64,000 nucleotides of DNA from Acidobacteriota bacterium (GCA_029562975.1 JAKQTR010000042.1:50381-114380), one strand, 5' to 3'. Numbered from the stretch's first letter, positions 42,161-51,759 are shown. The notes: generated from the letters alone by a model not told the origin. Program-made: numbers and translations.

Positions 42161-43584
42161 GCACAGACCGCGCGGGAGGCTCCGCACGCCGGGTCTCGCG
42201 CGTCATCGCGCCGTGGCTCCAGCGGATGACCGGGCGGCCGGTCCTGGCGAGAGTGGCGAAGAACGCCGGCTACTTCTTCGCGGATCGCGCCGTCAGGATT
42301 GCCGTCGGCGTGTTCGTCGGCGTGTGGATGGCGCGCTACCTCGGACCTCACGACTTCGGCCTCTACAGCTTCGCGATCGCCTTCTGCTACCTGTTCGTTC
42401 CGCTCTCCACGCTGGGCCTCGACAACATCGTCATCCGCGACGTGGTGCGCGAACCCCACCGGAAGGGAGAGATCCTCGGCACGTGCTGGTTTCTGCGGCT
42501 GGCTGGAAGCCTGCTGCTGCTGGTGGCCTGCAACGCGGCGATCGCCCTGCTGCGGCCCGAGGACCGGCTGACGCGAGCTCTGGTCGCCGTGGTGTCTCTC
42601 GGGGGGCTGTGCCAGACGCTGGACACGATAGACCTGTGGTTCCAGTCGCAGCTTCGCGCGAAGCTGTCGGTTGGCGCGAGAGGCGTCGGGTACATCGTCG
42701 CGACGTTCCTGAAGGTGGGCCTGATCCTCGCCGGGGCGGGCGTCGTCGCGTTTGCGATTGCAGGCCTACTCGAATTGGCGCTTTCGGCGGTTGCGCTGGC
42801 GGGTGTCTACCTGGCGACCGGAGAACGCCTGACCGAGTGGCGCTTCAGATGGCGCACGGCCGTGGGCCTGCTGCGCGCGAGCTGGCCGCTCGCGATCTCG
42901 AGCCTGGCGATCGTGACCTACATGAAGATCGATCAGGTGATGCTCGGCCAGATGCTCGGCTCGGAGGCCGTCGGCGTGTACGCGGCCGCGACGCGAATAT
43001 CGGAGTTGTGCTACTTCATACCGGTCGGCATCGTGGCCTCCGTGTTCGCCCCGCTCGTCGAGACGCGCACGCGCGACGTCGAGCACTACAACCGCCGCAT
43101 GGGCCAGGTATTCGACGGCATGGCCCTCGCGGCGGTGGGGATCTCCGTGCCGCTGGCGCTGCTGTCCCCGTTCGTCGTGCGCATCTTCTTCGGCGCGCCC
43201 TATGAGGCGGCCGGGCCCGTGCTGGCCATCCATACCTGGGCGTCGGTCTTCGTCTTCCTGGGTGCCGCCCAGGCGCCGTGGGACGCCGCTGAAGGGCTCA
43301 CGCACCTGGCGATGCGGCGTACGCTGATCGGCGCCGGCGCCAAGATCGCGTTGAACCTCGCGCTGATCCCGGGCTTCGCTCTGCAGGGAGCCGCGGCGGC
43401 CACGCTCCTCTCGCAGGCGTGCTCGGGCTGGCTCGCCAACGCGCTCCATCCGAAGACCCGCGGGATCTTCGTCCAGCAGTCGCGCGCGCTGATGGTGTTC
43501 AGACACGTGCGCCGTCTAGGGCGGACGGGCGCGGCCGGTCCCGGCGGCTCGATCGCTCCAGGCGGGCCGCAGGAGCGGCCATGA
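42157..43584 (+). CDS. wzx: Wzx-type polysaccharide flippase
   Basis: MOP/MATE superfamily membrane protein of 475 residues with about 12-14 hydrophobic segments. It opens KNAGYFFADRAVRIAVGVFV and GVWMARYLGPHDFGLYSFAI, the usual start of Wzx flippases. Later segments such as SLAIVTYMKIDQVMLGQMLG match the family. It would flip undecaprenyl-linked repeat units for the polymerase encoded upstream. The genes on both sides overlap it by four bases. Confidence 0.9.
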   Translation: MSTDRAGGSARRVSRVIAPWLQRMTGRPVLARVAKNAGYFFADRAVRIAVGVFVGVWMARYLGPHDFGLYSFAIAFCYLFVPLSTLGLDNIVIRDVVREPHRKGEILGTCWFLRLAGSLLLLVACNAAIALLRPEDRLTRALVAVVSLGGLCQTLDTIDLWFQSQLRAKLSVGARGVGYIVATFLKVGLILAGAGVVAFAIAGLLELALSAVALAGVYLATGERLTEWRFRWRTAVGLLRASWPLAISSLAIVTYMKIDQVMLGQMLGSEAVGVYAAATRISELCYFIPVGIVASVFAPLVETRTRDVEHYNRRMGQVFDGMALAAVGISVPLALLSPFVVRIFFGAPYEAAGPVLAIHTWASVFVFLGAAQAPWDAAEGLTHLAMRRTLIGAGAKIALNLALIPGFALQGAAAATLLSQACSGWLANALHPKTRGIFVQQSRALMVFRHVRRLGRTGAAGPGGSIAPGGPQERP

Positions 43585-44831
43585 GTCCGGGATCGGGTTC
43601 GGATGGGCTGCTCCTGGCGCTGGTGGGCAGCGTGGTGCCCGACGATCCGCAGTATCGCACTGCGGCGTTCTCTGTCGCCGGAAACGCCTCGCAGGCGCGG
43701 CTCATTCGCTCGCTGCGGGCGAACGGCGTGGTCGTGGACGAGGTGATCTCGTTCGTCCCGGTCCCGTCGTTCCCCCGGTCGAGCCGGCTCTGGCAACACC
43801 AGGCAACAGGCACGGTCGAAGGAGTCACGACTGTCCTCCTGCCCTTCCTGAACGTGATGCCGGCGAAGTTCGCATGCCTCGGCTGGGGTATCTTCCGCCG
43901 CGTGGCGTGGTGGTCGTGGGAGAACCGCCGCCGGCCGCGAGTCGTGCACATGTACAATGTCGGCCGCCCACCAGGGCTCTTCGCGTACGCGGCGGCGCGC
44001 CTGACGGGCGCCGCCGTGACGGCGTCGCTCTACGACGTGGGCACCGTGGGTCGTGACGAACCCGACACGGTCTGGCAGCGCCTGTCGCACAGGCTGACGA
44101 AGTGGCTCGTCCGCCGCCTTGACGGGCGGATCGTCATCACGCCGGCCATCGAGCGCGATTTCGCCGCCGGGCGCCCATGTCTGCTGGTGGACGGCGGGGT
44201 GTCCGAAGAGTGGCTCGATCGCTTCGAGCCTGCCGCTCCTGACTCATCGTCCGCGGCAACGTGCGTGTTCCTGTTGGCCGGTTCGCTCTGGGAGATCAAC
44301 GGCGTGGGGCTCGTCCTCGAGGCGTTCGGACGCCTCGGCGAACCCGGGTTCGTTCTGCTGGTGGCCGGGCAAGGGCCGCTCCAGGCGGTCGTCAAGGCCG
44401 CGGCGGCCCGCGATGCCCGCATCCTCCCGCTCGGATTCCTCGGGCCGGAGGACCTTGCCTCGGCATACGCTCGCGCCGATGTTCTCCTCAACATCCGCCT
44501 CACCGAGTCGAACCCGGCTCCATATCATTTCCCGTCGAAGCTTCACGAGTACCTGGCAACCGGGCGGCTGGTCATCTCGACGCCGGCCGCGCACATCAGA
44601 GACGAATACGGGGACTTCTGCCTGATTCTCGAGCGCGAAGACGCAGACGCGCTGGCGGAGCTCATGCAGCGGGCGGCCCGAATGCCGGCCGGCGAGCGGA
44701 GGGCCGTCGGGCAGCGGGCGCGGGAGTACATGCGCGCCGAGAAGACGTGGACGGCGCAGGGACGACGGATCGCGGCGTACCTCGCCGCGGCTGCGGCAAA
44801 GGCGAACGGGGAGGCGGCTGATGTCCGTTGA
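43581..44831 (+). CDS. Glycosyltransferase, GT4-like
   Basis: A 416-residue GT-B enzyme. RRPRVVHMYNVGRPPGLFAY lies in the acceptor half; the donor half shows CVFLLAGSLWEINGVGLVLEAF, RILPLGFLGPEDLASAYARA and ADVLLNIRLTESNPAPYHFPSK. The N-terminus is unusual for the family. It overlaps fnlA by eleven bases. Substrate unknown. Confidence 0.82.
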   Translation: MSPGSGSDGLLLALVGSVVPDDPQYRTAAFSVAGNASQARLIRSLRANGVVVDEVISFVPVPSFPRSSRLWQHQATGTVEGVTTVLLPFLNVMPAKFACLGWGIFRRVAWWSWENRRRPRVVHMYNVGRPPGLFAYAAARLTGAAVTASLYDVGTVGRDEPDTVWQRLSHRLTKWLVRRLDGRIVITPAIERDFAAGRPCLLVDGGVSEEWLDRFEPAAPDSSSAATCVFLLAGSLWEINGVGLVLEAFGRLGEPGFVLLVAGQGPLQAVVKAAAARDARILPLGFLGPEDLASAYARADVLLNIRLTESNPAPYHFPSKLHEYLATGRLVISTPAAHIRDEYGDFCLILEREDADALAELMQRAARMPAGERRAVGQRAREYMRAEKTWTAQGRRIAAYLAAAAAKANGEAADVR

Positions 44832-45846
44832 ACGCACGTTGCTCGTCACGGGCGGCACGGGCACGTTCGGGCACGCGGTGACCGGACGGGCGCTGGCGAT
44901 GGATTTCGGGGAGGTCCGGATCTTCAGCCGCGACGAACGGAAGCAGGACGACATGCGGCGGCGCTTCGCGGACCCCCGCGTGAAATTCTACCTCGGCGAC
45001 GTCCGCGACGAACGCGCCCTGAAAGACGCCATGAACGGCGTGAACGTCGTCTTCCACGCCGCCGCGCTCAAGCAGGTGCCCTCGTGCGAGTTCTTTCCCA
45101 TCGAGGCGGTGCGCACGAATACCATCGGCGCCGAGAACACGCTGAACGCGGCCATCGCGGCCGGCGTGTCGCGCGTGATCGTGCTCTCGACCGACAAGGC
45201 CGTGTACCCGATCAACGCGATGGGCATGTCGAAGGCGCTCATGGAGAAGCTGGCCGTCGCGAAATCGCGCGTGGCCGGCGTTTCAACGGTCATCTGCTGC
45301 ACCAGGTACGGCAACGTGATGGCCAGCCGCGGCTCGGTCGTGCCGTTGTTCATCCGCCAGATCCTCGCTGGCGCGCCCCTCACCGTCACGGATCCGAACA
45401 TGACCCGCTTCATGATGTCCATCGACGGCGCGGTGGACCTCGTCTTCTGGGCGTTCGACCACGGCAACCCCGGCGACACCTTCGTCCAGAAAGCCCCCGC
45501 CGCGACGATCGAGACGCTGGCCCTGGCGATGAAGCGGGCGTTTGGGGCGGCCAACCCGGTCAGCGTGATCGGCACGCGGCACGGCGAGAAGCTGTACGAA
45601 ACGCTGCTCACGCGCGAGGAAATGGCCGTTGCCGAGGACATGGGCGACTACTACCGGGTGCCCGCCGACGGGCGCGACTTGAACTACGGCCTGTACTTCG
45701 ACACCGGCCGGCGCGACGTGTCGGCGCAGGAGGACTACAACAGCCACAATACGCGCCGGCTGTCGGTGGACGAGCTCGCCGCCATGCTGGAGTCGCTCGA
45801 CATCGTGAAGCGCGCGCTGAGAGGCGAGCAGGTGGAGGAGTTGTGA
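44821..45846 (+). CDS. fnlA: UDP-GlcNAc 4,6-dehydratase/5-epimerase (FnlA/CapE/WbjB)
   Basis: Starts UDP-L-FucNAc synthesis by inverting UDP-GlcNAc to a 4-keto-6-deoxy sugar. The 341 residues carry the SDR motif LLVTGGTGTFGHAV, then VVFHAAALKQVPSCEFFPIE, and STDKAVYPINAMGMSKALME. The MGMSK region replaces the YxxxK of ordinary SDRs, as in inverting dehydratases. The neighbours fnlB and fnlC complete the pathway. Confidence 0.9.
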   Translation: MSVERTLLVTGGTGTFGHAVTGRALAMDFGEVRIFSRDERKQDDMRRRFADPRVKFYLGDVRDERALKDAMNGVNVVFHAAALKQVPSCEFFPIEAVRTNTIGAENTLNAAIAAGVSRVIVLSTDKAVYPINAMGMSKALMEKLAVAKSRVAGVSTVICCTRYGNVMASRGSVVPLFIRQILAGAPLTVTDPNMTRFMMSIDGAVDLVFWAFDHGNPGDTFVQKAPAATIETLALAMKRAFGAANPVSVIGTRHGEKLYETLLTREEMAVAEDMGDYYRVPADGRDLNYGLYFDTGRRDVSAQEDYNSHNTRRLSVDELAAMLESLDIVKRALRGEQVEEL

Positions 45847-45901
45847 CGGAGCCGCCGCGCGGCGGAGCGAAGCCCCCGGCGGCGCGGACGGAGGTGCCGC
45901 A

Positions 45902-47032
45902 GTGAAGGCCCTCGTCACCGGCGCCCGCGGCTTCATCGGCACGAACCTCGGGGTCGCGCTGGAGCGCGCGGGCGTGGAGGTCGCGCGCGTCGACGTCGGC
46001 TCGACACCCGGCGAGTGGGCCGATGGGGCCAGGGGCGCCGACGCGGTCTTCCATCTCGCCGGCGTCAACCGGCCCGGGGACCCGAGCGAGTTCGAAGCGG
46101 GCAACCTCGGGCCGCTTCACGCGCTCTTTGCCGCGCTCGACGAAGCCGCCGCGGAGGGCGCGGCAGCCAATCTGCCCGCGATCGTCCTCTCGTCCTCCGT
46201 CCAGGCGGCCGAGGACAACCCGTACGGCCGCTCGAAACTGGCAGCCGAACTCGCCCTGGAGGCGTACGCCCGGCGCACCGGCGCGCCGGCCGTCATCTAC
46301 CGCCTGCCAGGCGTCTTCGGGAAGTGGTGCCGCCCGGACTACAACTCGGTCGTGGCCACCTTCTGCCACCGCGTCGCCAGGGGGCTCCCAATCGCGATCT
46401 CCGATCCGGCCCGCATCCTCAGGCTCGTTCACGTGGACGATGTGATTGCCGGCTTCGCGAAGCATCTGGAGACCCGGCCGCAGGGCGTGACGCGCGCGGC
46501 GGCCGAGCCTGTCTTCGAGATCTCTCTCGGCGACCTGGCCGCCAGCATCCGCGCCTTCCGCGACTCCAGAACGACGCTCGAGGCCGCCGACGCCTCCGAC
46601 CCGCTCACCCGGCGGCTCCTCGGCACCTACGCGTCGTACATCCCGCCCGAGGACCTCGCCTATCCGCTGGAGCAGCGGATCGACGCGCGCGGCACCCTCG
46701 CGGAGCTGCTGAAGTCAGCGCGCTTCGGCCAGATCTTCGTGTCGAGGACGAAGCCCGGCGTGACGCGGGGCAACCACTACCACGACGTGAAAGTGGAGAA
46801 GTTCTGCGTGCTCGAGGGGGAAGCCGCGATCAGGTTCAGATCGGTGACGGGAAGCGCGGTGACCGAGCACCGCATCGCGGGGACCGACCTCAAGGTCGTG
46901 GACATCCCGCCCGGCATGACGCACAGCATCGAGAACGTCGGAGGCGGCGATCTGGTCGTCCTCTTCTGGGCGTCCGAGATCCTCGACCGGGATCGCCCGG
47001 ACACCCACGCCTGCGAGGTGATTCGTGAATAG
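45902..47032 (+). CDS. fnlB: UDP-sugar reductase with cupin domain (FnlB/CapF/WbjC)
   Basis: Second enzyme of UDP-L-FucNAc synthesis. It has an N-terminal SDR reductase (VTGARGFIGTNLGVALERAG, catalytic YGRSK in NPYGRSKLAAEL) and a C-terminal cupin (about 240-370) with RGNHYHDVKVEKFCVLEG, the zinc-binding CapF pattern. The 376-residue length is normal. The GTG start at 45,902 follows fnlA by 55 bp, and its end overlaps fnlC. Confidence 0.92.
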   Translation: MKALVTGARGFIGTNLGVALERAGVEVARVDVGSTPGEWADGARGADAVFHLAGVNRPGDPSEFEAGNLGPLHALFAALDEAAAEGAAANLPAIVLSSSVQAAEDNPYGRSKLAAELALEAYARRTGAPAVIYRLPGVFGKWCRPDYNSVVATFCHRVARGLPIAISDPARILRLVHVDDVIAGFAKHLETRPQGVTRAAAEPVFEISLGDLAASIRAFRDSRTTLEAADASDPLTRRLLGTYASYIPPEDLAYPLEQRIDARGTLAELLKSARFGQIFVSRTKPGVTRGNHYHDVKVEKFCVLEGEAAIRFRSVTGSAVTEHRIAGTDLKVVDIPPGMTHSIENVGGGDLVVLFWASEILDRDRPDTHACEVIRE

Positions 47033-48155
47033 GCTCAAGGTCATGACCGTCGTCGGCACGAGGCCCGAGATCATCCGCCTCTCGCGCGTCATGGCGGCGC
47101 TGGATCGCCACACGGACCAGGTGATCGTCCACACCGGTCAGAACTACGACTACGAGCTGAACCAGGTGTTCTTCGACGACCTCGGGCTGCGCCCGCCGGA
47201 TCGCTGCCTGGAGGCGGCGGGACGGACGGCGGCCGAGACGATCGGCCAGGTGATCATCGCGGTCGACAAGGCCCTCGGCGAGGCGCGCCCCGACGCGGTC
47301 CTGATCCTCGGCGACACGAACTCGTGCCTGGCCGCCATCGCCGCGAAGCGCCGCAGGATCCCCGTCTTCCACATGGAGGCCGGCAACCGCTGCTTCGACA
47401 TGCGCGTGCCGGAGGAGATCAACCGGCGCATCGTCGATCACGTCGCCGACGTCAACCTCCCGTACAGCGCCATCGCGCGCGAATACCTGCTGCGCGAAGG
47501 CCTGCCCCCTGACCTCGTGATCACGACCGGCAGCCCGATGCGCGAGGTGCTGGATCACTACATGCCGAAGATCCGCCGGTCCGGCGTTCTCGCGCGGCTC
47601 GGCCTGGAGCCCGGGGGCTACTACCTGGTGAGCTGCCACCGCGAGGAGAACGTCGAGTCGGCGACGCACTTCGCCGGCTTCGTGAACGTGCTGAACGGGC
47701 TGGCCGAGCGCGAGGGGAAGCGCGTCATCGTGACGGCGCACCCGAGGACCAGGAAACGGATCGACGCGGAAAGGGTCGCCCTGGACGCTCTCGTCGAGCT
47801 GCAGAAGCCGTTCGGGTTCACCGACTACGTGGCCCTCGAGCTGGGCGCGGCGGCCGTGCTCTCCGACAGCGGCACGATCACGGAGGAGGCGTCGATCCTC
47901 AACCTGCGCGCGCTCAATCTCCGCGAGGCCCACGAGCGGCCCGAGGGCATGGAGGAGGCCGCGGTGATGATGACCGGCCTCGACTGGGCGCGCGTGCGGC
48001 AGGCGCTCGACGTCCTCGGCCGCCAGCCCCAGGGCGCGGACCGGGCCCTGCGCGTCGTCCGGGACTACGACGTGATGAACGTGTCGGAGAAGATCGTCCG
48101 CATTGTCCTGAGCTACACCGACTACGTGCGCCGCGTCGTCTGGCGGGCTCCTTGA
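47025..48155 (+). CDS. fnlC: UDP-N-acetyl-hexosamine 2-epimerase (FnlC/CapG/WecB-like)
   Basis: Final epimerase of the FucNAc branch. The 376 residues have the WecB fold: VVGTRPEIIRLSRVMAALD, LILGDTNSCLAAI, IPVFHMEAGNRCFDMRVPEE, and VSCHREENVES, holding the conserved Asp, Glu, Glu and His. WecB for ManNAc would be the alternative, but fnlA and fnlB directly upstream favour FnlC. It overlaps the next gene by four bases. Confidence 0.9.
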   Translation: MNRLKVMTVVGTRPEIIRLSRVMAALDRHTDQVIVHTGQNYDYELNQVFFDDLGLRPPDRCLEAAGRTAAETIGQVIIAVDKALGEARPDAVLILGDTNSCLAAIAAKRRRIPVFHMEAGNRCFDMRVPEEINRRIVDHVADVNLPYSAIAREYLLREGLPPDLVITTGSPMREVLDHYMPKIRRSGVLARLGLEPGGYYLVSCHREENVESATHFAGFVNVLNGLAEREGKRVIVTAHPRTRKRIDAERVALDALVELQKPFGFTDYVALELGAAAVLSDSGTITEEASILNLRALNLREAHERPEGMEEAAVMMTGLDWARVRQALDVLGRQPQGADRALRVVRDYDVMNVSEKIVRIVLSYTDYVRRVVWRAP

Positions 48156-49378
48156 AGATCCTGTACCTCACGCAGTGGTTCGAGCCCGAGCCCATCTTCA
48201 AGGGCCTGGGCTTCGCGAAGGCGCTTGCCGCGAAGGGCCACCGGGTGGAGGTCTTGACCGGGTTCCCGAACTACCCGGGAGGGCGGATCCTTCCGGGCTA
48301 CCGCGTGAGGCTCCGGCAGCGTGAGCAGATGCAGGGCATCCCGGTGACGCGGGTGGCACTCTACCCGAGCCACGACGCGTCGGCCATCAGGCGGTCTGCC
48401 AACTACCTGAGCTTCGCGGCGTCGGCCGCGACCGTCGGAGCGTGCTCCGTCACCGGGCCGGACGTCGTCTACGCCTACCATCCGCCCGCAACGATTGCGC
48501 TGCCGGCGATGGTGATCGGCGCGGCGAGGGGCGCCCCCTTCGTCCTCGACGTGCAGGATCTCTGGCCCGACACGCTCCTGGCCACGGGCATGGCGTCGAG
48601 GCCGTGGCTGCTGAAGGCGGCAGGGGCGTTTTGCGATCTCGCGTACTGCCGCGCGAAGCGGATTTCGGTCATCTCCAACGGCTTCAAGCGCGCGCTGGTT
48701 GCCCGAGGCGTTCCGGAAGACAAGATCGAGGTGATCTACAACTGGGGCCGCGAGGAGACGTCGGCGCCAGGAGGGCCGGACGCGCCCATCCTGAGGGAAG
48801 CCGCCATCGAGGGCCGCTTCAGCGTGGTGTTCGCGGGCACGATGGGCCGCGCCCAGGCCCTGTCGTCGGTGCTGGAGGCCGCCGCGCTGGTGGCCCGAAG
48901 GGCCCCGCAGGTCCGTTTCGTCTTCGTCGGCGGGGGCATTGAAGCCGCCGAGCTGCAGGCCCGCGCGGCCGAGATGGCCCTGCCCAACGCCGCCTTCCTT
49001 CCCCTGCGGCCGGCGGCGGAGGTGGCGCCGCTGCTCGCGGCGGCGAACGTGCTCCTGGTGCACCTGCGAGACGACCCGCTGTTCTCGATCACGATTCCTT
49101 CGAAGACGCAGGCGTACATGCAGGCGGGCCGCCCGGTCCTGATGGCTGTCCGGGGCGACGCCGCCGACCTGGTCCGGGAGGCCGGCGCGGGCGTGTGCGT
49201 GCCGCCCGAAGACCCGGAAGCGCTGGCAGCGGCGGTGTGCGATCTCGCCGCGGCGCCGCCGGAGGCGCTCGACGCGATGGGGGCGCGGGGCCGGGCCTAC
49301 TACCAGGCGCACCTCTCGTTCGCCGCCGGTGTGGCCCGCGTCGATGAGCTGCTCCGGCGCGTGGCCGCCGGCGGCTGA
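48152..49378 (+). CDS. wbuB: WbuB-like glycosyltransferase (possible FucNAc transferase)
   Basis: A 408-residue GT4 enzyme starting MKILYLTQWFEPEPIFKGLG (TTG start) with LTGFPNYPGGRILPGYR. Family segments include PFVLDVQDLWPDTLLATGMA, VIYNWGREETS, and TIPSKTQAYMQAGRPVLMAV. These match WbuB/WbjE-type proteins, several of which add L-FucNAc in clusters with fnlABC. Its location directly after fnlC supports that role. Confidence 0.85.
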   Translation: MKILYLTQWFEPEPIFKGLGFAKALAAKGHRVEVLTGFPNYPGGRILPGYRVRLRQREQMQGIPVTRVALYPSHDASAIRRSANYLSFAASAATVGACSVTGPDVVYAYHPPATIALPAMVIGAARGAPFVLDVQDLWPDTLLATGMASRPWLLKAAGAFCDLAYCRAKRISVISNGFKRALVARGVPEDKIEVIYNWGREETSAPGGPDAPILREAAIEGRFSVVFAGTMGRAQALSSVLEAAALVARRAPQVRFVFVGGGIEAAELQARAAEMALPNAAFLPLRPAAEVAPLLAAANVLLVHLRDDPLFSITIPSKTQAYMQAGRPVLMAVRGDAADLVREAGAGVCVPPEDPEALAAAVCDLAAAPPEALDAMGARGRAYYQAHLSFAAGVARVDELLRRVAAGG

Positions 49379-49420
49379 CGCCGACGGAGGCCGGTTCTTC
49401 ACACCCTGCGGGCCGACCGC

Positions 49421-50026
49421 GTGACGTTCTACCGCCGTTACGGCAAGCGCGCCTGCGACCTCGCCGCGAGCGTGGCGGCGCTCATCGTCTTCCTCCCGCT
49501 GATGGCCGCCCTTGCGCTGGCGGTCCGCCTCGTCATGGGATCTCCGGTGCTCTTCCGTCAGCAGCGCCCCGGCCTGCGCGCGCGTCCGTTCACGCTGCTC
49601 AAGTTCCGGACCATGACCGAGGCGCGGGGTGAGGCGGGGGAGCTGCTGCCCGACGAGCGGCGCCTGACGCGGCTGGGAGCGTTCCTGCGCCGATGGAGCC
49701 TCGACGAGATCCCCGAGCTCTGGAACGTCCTGCGCGGCGACATGAGCTTCGTCGGCCCGCGGCCCCTCCTCATGCGGTACCTGCCGCGCTACCGGCCGGA
49801 CCAGGCGCGCCGGCACGACGTCAGGCCCGGGATCTCGGGATGGGCCCAGGTCAACGGGCGCGACCTGGTCACGTGGACGCAGCGGTTCGCGATGGACGTG
49901 TGGTACGTGGAGCACGTGTCGTTTCCTCTCGACGTGAAGATTGCCGCCCTCACCGTCTGGAAGGCGCTGCGCCGGGAAGGCGTCCTGGACGACGGCCGGG
50001 CGACGAAGGACGAGTTCCTCGGCTGA
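49421..50026 (+). CDS. Initiating sugar-1-phosphate transferase (PglC/WbaP-type)
   Basis: Transfers the first sugar-phosphate to undecaprenyl phosphate. The 201-residue form has only one N-terminal membrane segment (LAASVAALIVFLPLMAALAL), then the monotopic transferase core: LFRQQRPGLRARPFTLLKFR, RWSLDEIPELWNVLRGDMSF (catalytic DE pair), VGPRPLLMRYLPRY and RPGISGWAQVNGRD. The short size matches PglC rather than WcaJ. GTG start at 49,421. Confidence 0.93.
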   Translation: MTFYRRYGKRACDLAASVAALIVFLPLMAALALAVRLVMGSPVLFRQQRPGLRARPFTLLKFRTMTEARGEAGELLPDERRLTRLGAFLRRWSLDEIPELWNVLRGDMSFVGPRPLLMRYLPRYRPDQARRHDVRPGISGWAQVNGRDLVTWTQRFAMDVWYVEHVSFPLDVKIAALTVWKALRREGVLDDGRATKDEFLG

Positions 50027-50029
50027 GCC

Positions 50030-51022
50030 GTGCTGAACGTGCTGTTCACGAGCGCCGGCCGCCGGGTGGAGCTGCTGCGGGCGTTCCGCAAGGCCTACGC
50101 CACCCTCGGCCTCGACGGCCGCGTCGTGGCCGTGGACATGGATCCGCTCGCCCCCGCGCTCGGCGCGGCCGATCGCGCCTTCATCGTGCCGAGGCTCAGC
50201 GCGCCCGACTACATCGGCGCGCTGTCGGAAGTCTGCCGCCGCGAGCGCGTGAACGTCGTCTTTCCGCTGATCGATCCGGACATCCCGGTCCTTGCAGCCA
50301 ACCGGGCGGCGCTGGAGGCCGCCGGCGCGAGGCCGGCGGTCGTCAGCGCCGAGGCCGCCGCCATCGCGGCCGACAAGTGGCGGTGCTCGCAGTTCTTCGC
50401 CGGCCTCGGACTCGAGACGCCGCGCTCCTGGCTGGTCGCGGACCTGGCGCGGGGGGGCTTCGACTACCCGCTGTTCGTGAAGCCGCGCCGGGGAAGCGCG
50501 GCGGTGAACGCGTTCGCCGCCAGGAACCCGCGCGAGCTGGAGTTCTTCACGCAGTACGTGCCCGACGCTGTCGTACAGGAGTTCCTGCCCGGCCCGGAGA
50601 TCACGAGCGACGTCGTGTGCGATCTCGACGGCGGCGTGCTGGCAGTCGTGTCGCGGCAGCGAATCGAGGTGCGGTGGGGCGAGGTGGCGAAGGGCGTGAC
50701 GGTGAGCGATCCGCGCATCACCGAGGCGTGCCTGCGGATTGCCCGGGCGCTGCCGGCCGTCGGGCCCATCACCGTGCAATGCATGATGAAAGACGGTGCG
50801 CCGCGCTTCACCGAGATCAACGCGCGGCTCGGCGGCGGCGCGCCGCTCGGGATCGCGGCCGGCGCCGACTGGCCCTGCTGGCTGCTCGCGCGATGCGCCG
50901 GCATGCCGGTCGAAGTCCCGGCGCTCGGGAGCTACCGGACGGGGGTTTACCTGACGCGCTTCGACGACTCCGTGTTCATGACCGAGGCCGAGCGTGACGA
51001 GATCGCGCGCCGTCGTCTTTGA
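50030..51022 (+). CDS. ATP-grasp ligase in the glycan cluster
   Basis: A 330-residue protein with an N-terminal Rossmann-like pre-ATP-grasp domain (NVLFTSAGRRVELLRAF) and an ATP-grasp core: YPLFVKPRRGSAAVNAFAAR, VVQEFLPGPEITSDVVCDL, and PRFTEINARLGGGAPLGI, which supplies the metal-binding Glu and Asn. It resembles carB-like ligases that join a carboxylate to an amine. Placed between an initiating transferase and an aminotransferase gene, it may acylate an amino sugar, for example with an amino acid. It overlaps the next gene by 29 bases. Confidence 0.85.
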   Translation: MLNVLFTSAGRRVELLRAFRKAYATLGLDGRVVAVDMDPLAPALGAADRAFIVPRLSAPDYIGALSEVCRRERVNVVFPLIDPDIPVLAANRAALEAAGARPAVVSAEAAAIAADKWRCSQFFAGLGLETPRSWLVADLARGGFDYPLFVKPRRGSAAVNAFAARNPRELEFFTQYVPDAVVQEFLPGPEITSDVVCDLDGGVLAVVSRQRIEVRWGEVAKGVTVSDPRITEACLRIARALPAVGPITVQCMMKDGAPRFTEINARLGGGAPLGIAAGADWPCWLLARCAGMPVEVPALGSYRTGVYLTRFDDSVFMTEAERDEIARRRL

Positions 51023-51728
51023 TCTCGACGACACGCTCTATCCCGAGCGCGACTTCGTGCTCGGGGGATTCGGTGCCGTCGCGGCGTGGGGCGAGACGCA
51101 CCTCGGCATCCCGAAGGACGAGGGGTACCGCGCTCTCCTCCGCATGTACGAAGACGGCGTGCGGGGCGACACGTTCGACAGATGGCTCGGCGCGCGGGGC
51201 ATCGATCCCGGTCCGATCGTGCCGCAACTGGTGGACGCGTACCGCAGGCACGCGCCTCGCATCGCGCCGTTTCCGGGCGTGCCTGCGATGCTCGGCAGGC
51301 TGCGCGCCGGCCACCGGGTGGGGCTGGTGAGCGACGGGTTCCTCGCGGTGCAGCGGCGCAAACTGGATGCGCTCGGGATCGGCAGCCTGTTCGACGCCGT
51401 CGTGTTCTCCGACGAATGGGGCCGCGACGGGTGGAAGCCGAGCCCGGCGCCGTTCCTGGCCGCGCTCGAACGGCTCGGTGTGGCGGCCGATTCGGCGGTC
51501 TACGTGGGAGACAACCCGCTGAAGGACTTCCTGGGCGCCAGGCTGGCCGGCATGCGCACGGTCCAGGTGCGTCGTCCTGGCGGCGAGTACTGCCGCGCGG
51601 TTGCGCCAACGAAGGCACACGAGGCGGACCGCGTGCTCCGCGATCTGGACGAGCTCGAGCGCCTGCTCGCGTCCTGGCCCGGCGCTGACGGCCCGGCGGA
51701 TGGCGAGCGCGGAGAGCGCCGGGCATAG
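50994..51728 (+). CDS. HAD-superfamily hydrolase
   Basis: A 244-residue phosphatase-like protein with motif I VVFDLDDTLYPE, motif II VGLVSDGF, motif III GWKPSPAP and motif IV VYVGDNPLKDF, all catalytic residues present, and a helical cap between I and II. The GTG at 50,994 lies inside the ATP-grasp gene, so both are likely co-translated. Its substrate is presumably a phosphorylated sugar or a carrier intermediate. Confidence 0.88.
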   Translation: MTRSRAVVFDLDDTLYPERDFVLGGFGAVAAWGETHLGIPKDEGYRALLRMYEDGVRGDTFDRWLGARGIDPGPIVPQLVDAYRRHAPRIAPFPGVPAMLGRLRAGHRVGLVSDGFLAVQRRKLDALGIGSLFDAVVFSDEWGRDGWKPSPAPFLAALERLGVAADSAVYVGDNPLKDFLGARLAGMRTVQVRRPGGEYCRAVAPTKAHEADRVLRDLDELERLLASWPGADGPADGERGERRA

Positions 51729-51759
51729 CGCACGGCCGCTGGCGCGAGAGGGGAGCCGC

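Noticed and set aside
48122..51034. A 970-codon minus-strand frame opposite the glycan genes
   Set aside because: Antisense of glycosyltransferase, PglC-type and ATP-grasp genes; rich in Arg/His/Gly/Val with no motif.
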